From Pisolithus tinctorius (lineage: Eukaryota; Basidiomycota; Agaricomycetes; Boletales; Pisolithaceae), in assembly GCA_024663395.1 (NCBI GenBank), contig JANFAH010000080.1, positions 169,491-233,490 of the forward strand: a stretch of DNA of 64,000 nt. The letters are read 5' to 3'. The notes beneath the pieces were generated by a model. The model did not search any database and was not told the DNA's origin. It worked only from the letters and a program-made list of their open reading frames with translations. The position numbers and the translations under genes are program-made. This document shows, in pieces, positions 1 through 12,307 of this stretch. Within the stretch, counting starts at the first letter, position 1. Every line of letters begins with the position of its first letter.

Positions 1-31
1 GCCTCGGACCTCACTTTCAGACACCCGACTG

Positions 32-1345
32 CTACGAACAGATAGTTAGCAATGGCAGTTGCATTTTTGCAACCGAAGCATAAAGCTCACGGTCCAGCTC
101 CAGCTCCGTTTCATGTGCAAATTTACAATCATCTCCGTCCTTGCAATATCCAGTAATAAAAGCGTCACAGACTTTCCCTGCCAACGATCGAGGCACGGGT
201 GAAAAATTTAGGCACATTTCGCCTCGAAGACACTCACGTTCACCACCCATCATGACACCGCCGCCAATGACCCGCCACGTGATTGGGTAGAAATCCTTCG
301 ATTGGCAAAGATTTTTTCTTGACTCTAGTTCTCTGGCATCCACGCTCGTGGAGTTATTAGAAAATTTTTCAGTCGCTTTCCTTGATCGAGAGTCGTGTAT
401 ACTGCCATGCACGATTGGTATCAAGAAGTCAACGATGCTATATTGAATCTGCAGACTTACAACGTGCATTTATTCCCACTCTGACACTTACCCGTTGCCA
501 CAAAATATCGACAAGGCTTCGCTAAGCAACGAAGAGTCAGCGCGACCAGTCTAGATGATCCACCATCCCAAAGGAGGAACAGACTCACTCTGATATGCAA
601 AAGGCTTTCGCGTCCGTGGCATCTGTTTGTCCTGACAGGAAACCGCCGACTGCACAAGCGAATGTGCCTCGAACGGAGGCATGACAAAACGTCCGAAAGG
701 ATCAACCTTCGCATTGCAAGACGTAAAGTAAGTCATCCACTCCGTGGAACTAGGTTCTGGATAACGAGGCACAGCTGAAAACTGTCGGTACAGCACCACC
801 GGTGGTGGTGAAGCGGGGGGGTTAGAATCTTCGAGGTTCCCAAATGCAGCGTGCACATCATGATTGATGGACTTCACGCACAGGGGTGACCCCTCAGAGG
901 ACGAGGTATCGTGTGGGTCATCGCGTAGAATGGGATCTGCGGTGATTGTACATCGCGGAGCACACACAAGAGGAGGTGACGAACTATAAGCTGGGTGCCA
1001 CAAGGAAAATGGGAGCGTCGATGCACTCTGAGGGTAGTAAAGTGGTAATTGAGGAGCTTGTGATAGGGGAAAGTCCACTAAGGATGTCAAGAAAGGTCAC
1101 GATTACTTATCGTTGCGAATCTGCTAAGGTGTCGCCAAATAACTTACCGCGATTTTGAGATGTGCAATTTCGTAGTTTACGATGCGAATGAACTATACGG
1201 AATAAGTCAGTCACCATCTACTCTCTCGACGTTGACGATGGAAATCAGTGGACCAACTCGGCTTGTGCGAGAATGGGCACGAAGTACCCCTCCGACAACA
1301 TCCAGCTTGATAAAATCGACAGGTGATGTTGCAGCGTTTCTGCAT
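32..1345 (-). CDS. CCCH-type zinc-finger protein, three fingers
   Basis: A multi-exon minus-strand gene encoding at least three C-x7/8-C-x5-C-x3-H fingers, a class that usually binds RNA. The first finger (TCRFYQAGCCRRGTSCPFSH) lies near 1270-1330, straight after the chosen ATG at 1345. The second (PCRYFVATGKCQSGNKCT) is near 460-525 and is cut by an intron before its histidine. The third (VCDAFITGYCKDGDDCKFAH) is near 115-175. A low-complexity Ser/Pro-rich linker exon (about 590-1085) lies between fingers one and two; its acceptor is a clear TTAG just upstream of 1085 on the minus strand. The last exon closes with a stop at 32-34. Exon limits between fingers two and three are not settled. 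No ortholog name can be given. I see no gene in 1346-2305, only short unsupported frames. Confidence 0.65.
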
Positions 1346-2305
1346 AGCGTCAGCGTATGCACTGTCGAACGCCAAGTGGACGTCTTGATTGACACCACAA
1401 GCTAAACCTCTTCCGTCAAGAGTGAACAACGATACTACAGTAGGGACCTACTTTGCTTCATACTAGTGGACATTGCCTTTCGATCTCAGCATCTACTGGT
1501 GACTTGGGGAAAGCGGAGAGACAGAGATGCGAGAAGGAGTAGAAGAACACACTCGTCAAGACGGAGACTAGTGGTCCTTGTTCTTGTCATGGACAAGGAG
1601 AAAAAGTGAAACCTCACGATTTGAAGTCCCAAGGTGATGAAAGACAAGAGTAGGGAAATATCCACATGAACGTGCTTACCTTATGAATCGTGAAATAAGT
1701 CGACGGGCAAGGAAACAATGACGGTCCGAAACCGGTCTAGCGCCAAGGTGTTGGCAGCTATATCTACGTTAGTATTTGCGTCCCCAATCCCTTCCCGCAA
1801 ATATTAACTTTGAACGCACGTGTTGAAGGGGTAAGTGTAGATAAAGCAACTGACTGTGTACGAGGAAACGTTTCTGCACTCATATGTACTCAGTGAGGAC
1901 ATCCTGGCGCGTATGGCGAGCCTAAATTGGCACTGAACAATAAGAACATGTGGGTTCGGCAGTACGATGGCTTCCGGACCAATCCCGGAGCCTCCCCCTC
2001 TGACCTTTACAATTGTTCAGTACTGCTGTCTGGTATTTTTAGTGGTTGCCCTCCATTCGTACCTGCAACTCTTGACATTGTTATTGTTAAAGACGGAAAT
2101 GAAGTGTGCATGCGACTGCAGCACCCTTTTTTCCAAATAACGTTGAACAATCTCACGGTGACCCCACGATAGCTAAAATAAAGCCAACTGCCGAGCGTTG
2201 GGCACGCTTGCTCACCTCCTCACACGAGTTCGTTTTGAGCCCCAAAATGAAACAGAGGGAGGGTTAACACATCATACAGAGGCTACAGTACCAGAATCAT
2301 TTCGG

Positions 2306-3751
2306 TCATGAAGATACAACCCGATCTCGCGAGGGAAGTAGTGGAGTGTGTTCTGTCGGAGGGGCCGGATCCACAGCATCCTCACCCTCCGTTACCACTG
2401 CAGACGAACTCGGCAGCTTGGAGGTATTCCAAGGTTGGGTTACATCAGCTTTGCAGACAGGACACTACAAGCAATGACATCATCAGGTTGGGACCGCGCG
2501 TACCTGAAATCTGCTTACAACTTTCTTGAGGTTGATGAGCCAATTATCAATCTCCTCAAGGTGAAAAATATGATGACAGGGAAGTTCACGAACACGGTCG
2601 CCTTTTGAGAACCCGGAGATGCAAATCGCGCATTCGATTTGCGTCTCATACCAGGGTATATGGGCGTCTTCAACTGCTTCGTGAGATGAAGCCGAGTGCG
2701 AGGCACCAGACTCGAGATCCACCGTACTCGATGATAGGGCGGTTAGGTGAGGTACAGATCCCTCATGTTTTTCCCAAGTCGTCCCGTTCCAAACTCTCCA
2801 AGGGAGACTCTTGACCAGATGCTCTGGGGCTCTGTCGCGCAGAGCGGCACGAGCGATCCGTACACGATGAATGAGAAGAGTGACAAAAGTGAGACAAGAA
2901 GGGAGAAACAGAATGATAACAAAGGTCAAAATTGGCCTGTACAGCCGTCAGAAGTGCTCGCATGAGAGGGACAGATACGGACGAATACCATTCCCAAGCC
3001 GGGTACTCTGCGGTGATCAAAAGTGAGAGTGTCTTCAGGCCGGCGTGGGAGGTAGTCGAAGATCCGATTAATACAATTAATTCCTGATAATCCGCATATC
3101 TGATATAGGTCGAAGGGATGGTAACGTCGGAAGCGTCTTCTGCGAAAACTTAGCTGAGCGATGCGAAATGCGAAATACCACACGGACCTTTACTGTACAT
3201 GCTAATGAGAGTGTCTGATATGCCACTGACGTCAGGGTCTTCACCGCCGACAACAACGGCTCTGGCACCCAGGCGCTGCGACTCCCGAATCTAAGGTAAC
3301 GGTTGGCTAGAACATCGGACCATGATCGATGACTTGCCTTGTCGACGAAAGGGCACTGACCACGTTGTACAAGAGCGATCCACGATTCAGTCGGATCCGG
3401 GTGGCGATCGCCAGACGGACAAAGCGGTGGACAACCAGAATTCGGAGGTTCGGCCTTAATAGACGTATCATTGGTAGGACATGAAACCGTAAACGACGAT
3501 AGTGGGATAACGTATCCAAGCAGAGGGTCTTTGAGCTCGAGGCCAAATGATGCAGGGCGAGAATGATAGGTGACCGGGGGGGAGCGATCCACGACTGAGA
3601 CAGAACTTTCGACACCCCATACCCATCCCCACAACCAGCTTCCTTCTGCCGATGTGGCCGAGAACTTGTTGATGATGGCCGAACGCTGCGAGTGAGCCCG
3701 GACGCTGCAAAGAAACGCAAGAAGGAAGATTAAGACAAAGAGACGGGCCAT
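2306..3751 (-). CDS. PA-TM-RING E3 ubiquitin ligase (RING-H2)
   Basis: The protein starts with a strong signal peptide (MARLFVLIFLLAFLCSVRA), followed by a lumenal protease-associated region with the typical motif WIALVQRGQCPFVDKA (3340-3400), a transmembrane segment (VIILFLPSCLTFVTLLI, about 2875-2925) and a cytosolic RING-H2 finger. The finger begins ECAICISGF and continues CHHIFH; after an intron with donor GTAAGC its last half resumes as CPVCKADVT and the frame closes with VVSS and a stop at 2306. This order (signal, PA, TM, RING) is that of GRAIL/RNF13-like ligases of the endosomal and vacuolar membranes, which ubiquitinate membrane cargo. The sixth zinc-ligand position is Glu (HLEEIDNWL) rather than Cys, a variant I believe occurs in fungal members. 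The gene diverges from the arrestin-like gene at 4392 across about 640 bp in which I see no other gene. Confidence 0.82.
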
Positions 3752-4391
3752 ATTTCAGGCCCTTTCATGAAGTAGCAAGGGCGAAAATAATGGTGGGCGC
3801 AAGAAGTAAAGCTTCACTGAGGACGATGTCAAATTTCTCGAGTCTTCCCGTGGCGACAGGCTGGCCTCGCGGGGGACATGAGACATCAGAATATGGGAAT
3901 ATGGGATCTGGCACGAATTATGTCATCGTCGCTTACCCATCGGCTTTTGCCGGCCTGTTCCAAGCCGGTTCCAAGTACTACAGTTGCAGTGCAGTGGGTG
4001 TCTGGTCTCCTGTGCAATTGCACGAAACCAAAAGCAACTGTATCGATGGATTGATGACAAGGAATAGCCCTCAGCGCTCAAGCTGGATGTTCAAACAGAG
4101 GTATTGTTGATCTATCATCTAATGATTCCAACCTCGCTTCCCGATCAGACGTTTGGGCGGCAGTAGGTGGCACCAGTTACCCCTTGCTGGGCCAACCTGT
4201 GTGAAGGCCTGTTCAGTCACCGCCCCTTGGTCTCTGACGGCGTTGTCAGGTTCCTAGCCTAAAATGCAGTAGTGCGTGACTTGATTCATCAGGTATATAT
4301 GTATGTATTCCGCTGTTAGTATCGGTTTCGTTAACTCAGCGCTCTTCCCTCACATTCAATAGCTACGCATCTCCTCTGCCTGGGAAGCCTC

Positions 4392-5820
4392 ATGGCGATT
4401 ATCATGGATCCAATCCTCTTACCAGATTATTCCCCTTCCATGCCAGCACCAGATTATTCTTCGATGCCTTTACCTGGAGAACATTGCATCCAGCGAACGC
4501 CTAGACAGACGCTGTACGAGCGTGGAAGCGTGGGGTTCAGCTACCAGGAAAATGGCATGTCTCTCATGCTTCATGGATGTCGGGAAGAGGAAGGTGCTCC
4601 AGTCTTTGGCCTTTGCAGCACTGTTCATGGCGAGTTCGAACCCGCCGACAGAGACAAAATCGTTTCTGTGTCCGCCAAGGTTTGTGCTCGCTCCTAATAT
4701 ACTGTTCGATCCTGAGCGTCAAGCAGCTCCAAGGTCATATTTTTATCAAAGAAGGAACGCGGGTATCTTCTACATTGCTTCTTTCCCAGCAACGTACATT
4801 ATGGGAGATGGACGATGTAGAAACTGTTTGTCCCGGCATGCTACCACTTTCAGTGTCCTTTCCTGCAAATTACTGGGACAAGGAAAACGAGCGTTATATT
4901 CGCCTGCCTCCTTCATTCTCCATCACGCGTCCACGCCGTGCTGCCGTTGTTTATACGTTGAGCATCCTCCTGCGGAAGAAAAGAGGTTCACTATTTTGCT
5001 TAAGGACCGCAAGGTTTGCACTCCTTGAATGCGTTATGATGATAAGGAGCTCACGACCCACAAAGAGACCTGTCGATGAATGTTCATCTTCGATATAAAC
5101 CAAGAGTACGGCCACCACGACCTGCCCCCATATACTTTTCGTCCTTGAAACAATGTCCAGATGAATGGCAAGAGGAAATATGGTCGATAAATAGCGATTT
5201 TCTACGCAACAACGGCTCTCTTTTTATGGCGGAGTGCTATGTAAGCCATCACTCATCGACAGTGCGTGCTATGTGGGACTGACGTGCTGCCCAGTTTTTC
5301 CTTCCATCCGTAAGGGTGTTTTCCATGTCAGAGAGCATACCATTCCACCTATCATTTTGCGGTCCGATATCCTGCCTGCGAAGGGCGACAACTCCAGAGA
5401 AGGATGACGAGGGGGAGCTGATCGTTGAGCCGATACATGTCTTCTTAGTCCGCCAAACGACGGTGCGCGGACCAGACTCAAAAGCTGTGCAAGAAGAGAT
5501 TCTCGGAAGAGGATCTCTGATCGTCGGCGATGAAGCGAGACTGGACAAGATGCTTCCGCAGGATGCTGTATGTATGAGCTGGGACGGTGAACTGCGATGT
5601 GACATGCCTCTCACATGCAGCGCGTTCAGCACGCCTATCCTGGAGGTCAAGGTCTGTTTTTTCTTGTAACCTGAGAGTATATTAAAACATGGCTGTTGCA
5701 CAGGATTACATCGTCCTGTCATTAGTCAATCCCCTTAGGCCAATGAAGATGATGGAGGCTGACGTCCACTATGCTGTTCCTATACGACTCGTTACGCACC
5801 CCTGGATCGATAGGTCTTGA
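4392..5820 (+). CDS. Arrestin-like (alpha-arrestin fold) protein, copy 1
   Basis: Spliced from about five exons. The N-terminus is rich in Pro, Tyr and Ser (LPDYSPSMPAPDYSSMPLPG), typical of basidiomycete arrestin-like proteins, whose PPxY-like tails recruit HECT ubiquitin ligases. The first intron runs from about 4681 to 4727 and joins IVSVSAK to LQGHIFIKEGTRV. The N-domain is recognised by TLWEMDDVETVCPGMLPLSV followed by RLPPSFSI; the C-domain by VRPPRPAPIYF, SIPFHLSFCGPI, VFLVRQTTV and, in the last exon, DYIVLSLVNPLRPMKM and IRLVTHPWIDRS before the stop. The same succession of motifs occurs in the paralogue at 9146-10915. Proteins of this family act as adaptors in endocytosis of plasma-membrane transporters; the cargo here is unknown. 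The start is the first ATG of the proline-rich exon; a further upstream exon is not excluded. Confidence 0.72.
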
Positions 5821-6263
5821 CTAGATAGGGCACGCTTCCTCTAAGTTATGAAGGTATTCTAATTATAATATCTACGACTCTCGTCCTAGTATGACTTGTA
5901 CCACATATCCATCACTTTGTCATGACACAGCATCATAATAGTTCTTGTCTTGTGTCCTAAGCCTACGCATTGCATTATTAAAATATCAAAATGATTGCTG
6001 GTGCCCGCGCTCAAGTGCTCGCCGCCCATGTGTACCTACCGGATTACCTAAGAGGTACTGTGTCAGTCTGACAGCTGTGCTGTGACACGACTGGCACCGC
6101 CACAGCTGGCCATTTGGTCATAGTGGTGTTTGGGGCCCCCTCGGCGCTGAGCGCAGTCAGCGTCCGGCTTGCGGAAATGGGGCTAGGCAGGTATCACCCA
6201 CCCGCAGTATGCGGTGTACACCCTCTGCGGCTTTGAAACCTATCTAATTATTGTTGCTCCTCA
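5821..6263. other. Intergenic stretch between arrestin copy 1 and the phospholipase D gene
   Basis: No open frame with recognisable coding character. It presumably holds the 3' end of the upstream transcript and the promoter of the phospholipase D family gene, but I could not single out a motif with confidence. Confidence 0.5.
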
Positions 6264-8686
6264 ATGCCTTGTTCGTCCGCTATCACGTCCAACATGACCC
6301 AGAAGCAGACTCGTCAAGTTTCGGACAGAGTCTACGCCATCACTCATTCCAAGGAGACAGTCACGACTGCCTTCGCCTCTTCCCAGGACTCTTCCCCTGG
6401 TCGAATTATGAAGAAATTGTACCGCGACTACCGACGTCACAAGCACAAGGACAGGGGTAGCAGCTGGTCTGTAGGGGTGCAACAAGACACAGCGACGAAA
6501 GAGGAGCACTCGACACGCGAGAAGTACCATGTACAACCAGACCTTTCATCACTCTCAACCGAACCAACACAAGCTGACCTCGACAGAGCTGCGGAATGCG
6601 GCGACTTTGGTAGACGACCAAGCGATCTGTTCCTGAAGGTCTGTGGTGGTTATCTTGCGCACCCTTACCTCTAACAAGACCTTAAAGATGTATGTGGACG
6701 TACTTGCGGTTATCGATAAGGAGCTGTGGTCAGGTGTCGTATCACCCCCGTTGCTTGGTTCCAGGGGCGTCGTCACCATGTCCATTATATCCGTGTATGT
6801 TTCTTCAGGGAATCCGCTTGGTGACCAGGGCCGAATGCCTCGATATTTCGCAGGGACTTATTGCCTTCTCTAGGATACCCGACATCATGCAACATCATTA
6901 TGACTGTATTGTCGCGGCACGGCACGAGATCTTCCTCGCCACCAACTTTTGGCAGGCATCCACGTCTTCACAAAAAATATGCCAAGCCCTGAAAGAACTT
7001 TCAAGACGCGCGGAACGGAGGGGAAAAAGAGTGGTCGTGAAAGCCATGTACGACCGGGCACACTTCAAGATGTTCACTCACAACCGTGTTTACGTCGAAG
7101 AAGAGGAATGGTTGAAGGAAGTGGTCATGTTACCGAAACGGAGTGAAATACCATGGATAGACTTCGAGCTTGTGAATTATCATCGGTGAGCAGATTTGGG
7201 TTGAACGATCCAAGGTGTATTGTTTGATGGCGCCCACAGCCCGCTGCTTGGAACGTTTCATACTAAGTTTATGATCGTAGACCGTAAGATTGCACTGGTA
7301 GCATCGAACAACATCCAAGACCGCCCAAACATGGAAATGATGGTGCACCTCGAAGGTCCCATCGTGGATAGCTTGTACGATATGGCGCTCCTCTGCTGGT
7401 CTAAACCAATGCATCCTCCATTACCGTTGCTGAACGAGCCATTCCAGCCACCCATGGGCGGATATAAATTTGGAATGGATAACGAATACTCGACGCTTCA
7501 CAACCTTGATGGTTCCAAGGGTGCTGAGCTTTATCACAGGTTTGCACAGCAAGATCATCCCATCAATGATACGCCACCCGAAGCTGACAAGGTTTTCATC
7601 TCCGGTAGATATCAAACTGTTACGGAACATCTAAGTAGGTGTCCTTTTTGATGAGTCACGGCATGCCGCATTGAGATCCAACATAGACGCTGGCAACCAA
7701 CCGAACACACGTGCCACCTATGCCACTGTACCGCAAACGCCAGCTCTGACCGACGAGTATACACCACACGTGCTTCACGCGATACATGACGAATGCCCGA
7801 TGGCACTTGTGAATCGTGGTCCGAGAGGATCACCAACGAACCCGCGCCAAGCATTGCACAATACGCAAGATGTCGCGTGGTTGGCTGGCCTAAAGTATGC
7901 CAAAAAGAAGGTCTTTATTCAAAGCCCGACCTTCAATGCTCCGCCAGTCGTCGAAGCAGTGTTGAAAGCCGCTCGGCGGGGCGTTGAATGCACCCTTTAT
8001 ATAGACGTCGGATTTAACGACGGAGGGGAGGCATTGCCTGATCAAGGTGGCACAAATGAACAGGTTGCCAAGAAGATGTACGCAGAGCTTGACGAACAGG
8101 GAAAGCAGAAGTTAAGGATGTTTTGGTACACTGGTAATTACTTACCGTTCCGAATCTTTCGATACTGACTGATTATCTTTCCCTCTCAATGCCACTTGAC
8201 GCAGGCAAGGATCAGAACAAGCCTATCAATGCGTCCGCAAGAAAACGAAATTGTCATGTAAGCTACTACATCGGTTCCAAGTGTTGTGACGGGATCATCT
8301 CAACGTATTGCAGATAAAACTGATGATCATCGACGATATTGTAGGCATCGTCGGCAGTGGGAATCATGGTAAGTCACACGTATACGCTTCGAGTCTGACA
8401 CGGAGGAGAAATAAAATTCCTCCTTCTCGCACCAGACACACAATCGTGGTTCCATAGTCAGGAGGTAAACGTGATGATTGACAACCCCAAGGTCTGTGAG
8501 GAATGGCTTGATGCCATCCGGAGAAATCAAAACACACACCTCCACGAGCTACAAAAGGACGGTATATATCGGGATGCGGACGGGAACGTGCTTGCGGATT
8601 CGGTGTACATCAAACCAGGGTTTCTTGGTGTCATCAAGGGAATGCGCAGTTCGATTGCAAGAGTGCGCGGGAAGAGTGGACCGTGA
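6264..8686 (+). CDS. Phospholipase D superfamily protein, two HxKxxxxD motifs
   Basis: About 690 residues over several exons. Both halves of the bilobed PLD fold are present. The first catalytic motif is HTKFMIVDRKIALVASNN (about 7257-7310); the second is split by an intron and reads HIKLMIIDDIVGIVGSGN after splicing at about 8257/8315, followed by TQSWFHSQEVNVMID. Both hold His, Lys and Asp of the HKD signature, so the enzyme looks active. The family cleaves or transfers phosphatidyl groups (phospholipase D, cardiolipin synthase-like enzymes); the substrate cannot be read from the sequence. The N-terminus (SDRVYAITHSKETVTTAF) is of a type I associate with basidiomycete members. ATG at 6264 is the first; an ATG at 6294 fits the expected start as well. 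It lies between two arrestin-like genes. Confidence 0.85.
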
Positions 8687-9145
8687 GCTGTTGCATCGTG
8701 CATCTCTTCCGGGACTTGTATTTCTACGTCATCATATGGTGACCATGTATCCTATGTATTATTTGTTCTCGTGAAGCAAGTGTTGCTGACGGACTTACGA
8801 GCACCGTGAATAATGACATTCGCGGGTCTGCGAACTCACCCAAACGAGTAATGAACGAAGCATATTAGTCATCCGTACCATATGGTGGATTGGGCCGCAG
8901 CCGGTTCTTGACGGCACATAACATCAAGCGAGCCAAAATCTCATTTCTACCACTGGACTCGCCAGGCCATTTTACAAACGTTTCTAAGCACTCATATTTG
9001 ACAGATGGCCGAGGTAGTTGAAAATCGGAGGAGAGATCGTTGGTTAAACGGTTTGATACGTTGAACCGGTCGAATGTCATCCGGGGAATAAAGGTGAGCG
9101 GAGTGGGAAGGCTGTTTCAAGTATAGCAGGGACACCATATGGTGA
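8687..9145. other. Intergenic stretch downstream of the phospholipase D gene
   Basis: It contains a 71-codon open frame on the minus strand (8865-9080) without recognisable motifs or initiation context; I do not call it a gene. Confidence 0.45.
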
Positions 9146-10915
9146 ATGCAATTGCCCATAAATCACCCGACCGATCCATCTGTCCAGGCGTTAAGACGCC
9201 GGCAGCCCCCGCGACCAGCCACGTCCACCATTTTGTACTTCTTCGCTTCAGGCAGGGGAACATTGCTTAACCATGAATGGTCGGCTGAGGCCCAACAGAC
9301 TGCCCGGCGAGTTCGTCAAACAGTCAAAGAATGGTTGTGTAACCCTGAGATTGTCTGGGCAAGACGAGCAAGCCTCTTATCCTGTTTGTGGTCCCGGTAC
9401 ATCCATCCAAGGGCGTGTAGATCTTTACAAGACTGAAGGTGTTACCAGTGTAGAAGTCCAGGTAATGTTGATTCGGCGTGCCCCTTGGGTATCAACAGGG
9501 GTAACGGAGTCTCGTGATTCGCACTAATTTTTTTTTTTAGATCGAAGGTGTATTGAAGCTGGAGCAAGTGGCTGGTAGTGGGACGACGACGTACAAGTTA
9601 TGCTCGTACAAAAACATTCTCTGGGTGAAGGACCGGCTACGCAACTCACCTTGCCCAAATTCCTTGCGTTTCAGTCTGTTGCTCCCTACGACTTTTTCAG
9701 ATGGCGAGAAAACGTTTGTGAGTATTATTCCAATCTTTTCATCGAGCAGCCCTCATTACCCACGTAGCCACTACCCCCAAGCTATGAAGCACACCTGTCG
9801 GGTCTTCCTGGTTTTCGTGCTTACATCCACTATGCACTTACAGCACTAGTGGTAAAGCCTGATGACGTGCCTAACATAGTAAAGTCCGCTTTTCTACGGA
9901 AAGATGACTGGTACGTAGTCGTGCACACGTCCAAACTCCGTTGAATATGAAGCCAGTCAACAGGGCCATAGTCACACCTGTGCTATATCGTCCACGGTCC
10001 CGGCCCCCATCCGCAATACCGCCTCCATTGGTGACTCACCCGCTCCACGGCTTGAACGAGACAGTTCAATGGAAGGTGACCACTTCTACGATACTGGCTA
10101 ATCGTTGCGGTCAAGACGTAACTGTGAAGGTGTGGAATCCACCCAACGTTTTTATATGCGCACTTCGACATTCCGTCTCATCACAGCTACATCTCCCTAC
10201 CACACGAGTATTTTGCGTTCAACTCCCTATCCCGTTCTACCTAAGTTTCCACGCATCGTCTACTACTCTTGCTTCGTTCAGGCCATTAGCACCCTTCACT
10301 TGCCCTTTCGTGCGAAAAAAGCAGATTACACGGATACAGCTAATGCGACAGACGACGGTAGACATCTGGTGAGAAAACATTTTGAGTTTTATCGATCTAC
10401 GTAACCAGGAGGCTGACGTTCTAACAAATTTTATCAGTAACGCCTTGATATTTGGCACGAAATCGGACATGTGGACAGTGGATTGCATCGGAGAAGCTGC
10501 CTTCAAGTACATCGTACGTCAACATCATGTGCGTGAAACGACACTCATCGGTGACGGTTAACAGGGAGAAGGCTCAGATTGGTTGGCCTACTCAGGGGAG
10601 GTCTTCATAGCCGACCATATAATCCTTGGTGGGTTCAGAGCAGGAGGATTCTCAGTGCGAGTGAGATACGACATCTTTTCCCGTGCTTCCCAACAGCTCA
10701 CCGAACGTTGTAACTTTTTGTAGGATTGCCTGGTACTCACGGTAACCCCGACTGACCTCACTAAGTCGCCTTTCAAGGAAATGAGAACGGTTGTTCCTGT
10801 CCAGTTTGCTACGGACCGGTGGATTGGGGACGGTTCTGGTCTGACGCTTCATGGCAACGGTCTAGAAAAAGTTTCGGATGAACTCGACTTCGTATCCGAA
10901 CTACCTTGCCAGTGA
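9146..10915 (+). CDS. Arrestin-like (alpha-arrestin fold) protein, copy 2
   Basis: Clear arrestin-like series over about eight exons: LPGEFVKQSKNGCVTLRLSG, then TEGVTSVEVQ joined to IEGVLKLEQVAGSGTTTYKL, LPTTFSDGEKTF, PLPPSYEAHLSGLPGFRAYI, STPVLYRPRSRPP-like, TTRVFCVQLPIPFYLSFHAS, ITRIQLMRQTTVDI, MWTVDCIGEAAFKYI, DCLVLTVTPTDLTKSPFKEM and VVPVQFATDRWIGDGSGL, ending at 10913-10915. A poly-T acceptor (about 9527-9540) closes one intron. The protein is a diverged paralogue of the product at 4392-5820, with the phospholipase D gene between them, so the pair may descend from a local duplication. Expected role: adaptor in ubiquitin-linked endocytosis. The 5' end is uncertain: the frame from ATG 9146 is not the one used by the conserved part from about 9276, so an intron must lie between. 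Confidence 0.74.
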
Positions 10916-11444
10916 CCCGTCTAGCAACCCCGAACTTGTCATTACCTATGGAGGATACGTCCCAATTGGAAGTGCACAAATCTCTCTGGTAGATGTCACG
11001 CATTTGAGGGACATTGTTTCCTGGATGCAACGTTTTAGCACACGTCCAGCTTGAAGCACCTGTAAATATATTCCAACTTTCAGCGGGGTACGCATGAGGT
11101 CTTCGAATCTCGCCAATTGCGCAGGGTGTAGCCAATGGATGCTTTACATGCACCACTGAAGCCCACCAGCGTCTTGGAGCATCCTTCAATATCTATGATG
11201 TCATGACACGTGATGGAAACATACTTAAATCGACGCGCAGGTCGGTACTCCATCAGCTTGAGCAGACTTCCTACTACCATTTCGCCGTTGACTCTTTGAA
11301 CGTTGTCTATGAGTCTCCCGAACGTAGCACCCAGACTTGAAGCGACTGGGGAGAAACAACTTCCGCTACCCTCCTCACATGTTGCAGAGCCCACTTCAGT
11401 GACGACCGCGTCACAACAAGGTGAGGGCATCTCTTGTCCCAGAC
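10916..11444. other. Intergenic stretch between arrestin copy 2 and the small conserved gene
   Basis: Two overlapping minus-strand frames of about 120 codons (10809-11189, 11080-11430) occur here, but one runs into the exon of the arrestin gene and neither has recognisable motifs. I see no supported gene. Confidence 0.4.
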
Positions 11445-11954
11445 ATGCTCAGAATTAACCACGATATGTTCGGTCGGTCGTCGCCCCCACGCATACATTT
11501 TATAAATGAAGCTGCTGCAGGTCCTGGTTCCGGCCACGAAGTTCCTCTGGACCAGATCCGGAAACCAGAGGAGGTCGACTGGGATGACCCGAATATTCGT
11601 GTCGTCGAGCTACCTCCGCAGAGGAAACCATCATTCAAAGAAAGGGTGTACGGTAAGTGTTGGGAATTGTACTGGTAGCTCCTCTTTCGAAGTTCTCACT
11701 AGGCTGAATCCAGGTTATGCGAGGGTACGTTGCCTTTTATTCGAGTTTCGGAGCAGGCGTTAACTGTGCATTGTGAACGACATATATAATAGGTCATTCG
11801 AGGAAGTGTAAGCAGGCGATTAGAACTTTCGCTGATGAAACTTTGACGTAACATCATCCAGGCACTTGCTGACCCAAACGTCAAGGAGCAAGGAGAAAGA
11901 GTTCTTCGCGGAGAGGAAACGATTCCGAGGCGCAGAGGATCGGCGTCGGACTAG
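11445..11954 (+). CDS. Small conserved basidiomycete protein of unknown function
   Basis: Four exons give about 115 residues. Exon 1 contains HEVPLDQIRKPEEVDWDDPN and ends RKPSFKERVY; short exons then supply GYAR and VIRGS, and the last exon reads ALADPNVKEQGERVLRGEE before TIPRR and the stop TAG at 11952-11954. Donors GTAAGT, GTACGT and GTAAGC and their CCAG/TAG acceptors keep one frame, which is good support for a real gene. I recognise the general pattern (KPSFKERV...GYAKV.RG...KEQGERILRGEE) as a short protein shared among mushrooms but know no function. It is hydrophilic with no signal peptide or membrane segment. The first ATG in frame after the upstream stop is at 11445. Confidence 0.62.
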
Positions 11955-12307
11955 ACGTGTCGGTGAGGGCAGACTCAAAGTGGTTGAATCCATGGAGGTT
12001 CCTCGAGTGGTGGTGGTTCTGCACTGTCTTTTTGTAGTACTTGTGCTACTAGTATTTGTACTCAAGTTGTCGTGCTTGGATGTTTTGGTTCTATTCAAGA
12101 TCGGGTGTGTCGATATTGACTATTAAGATTGCGTCAACTTGTTGACCCTGAAAACTGCTGGACAGCGGCTGGACTCCTCGAGCACGTGAGAAGGTTAAAG
12201 CCAAAGTATTGAATGCCTATTCAAGTTATAACCCCTTCCTCACCAGGGCAAAATATTTACTGTAAAAAAAAGCGAGGCGTCCTTGACGATAACATCCACG
12301 CAAGTAC

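Noticed and set aside
1927..2172. 81-codon plus-strand frame between the CCCH and RING genes
   Set aside because: No recognisable domain and no neighbouring exon signals. It may be chance.
3790..4110. 106-codon plus-strand frame upstream of arrestin copy 1
   Set aside because: No family features; it lies in the divergent promoter region between two well-supported genes.
8865..9080. 71-codon minus-strand frame between phospholipase D and arrestin genes
   Set aside because: No motif, no splice partners, short, and it starts at a plausible but unsupported ATG.
10809..11430. Minus-strand frames of 126 and 116 codons between arrestin copy 2 and the small gene
   Set aside because: They overlap each other and the coding end of the arrestin gene, and show no motif.
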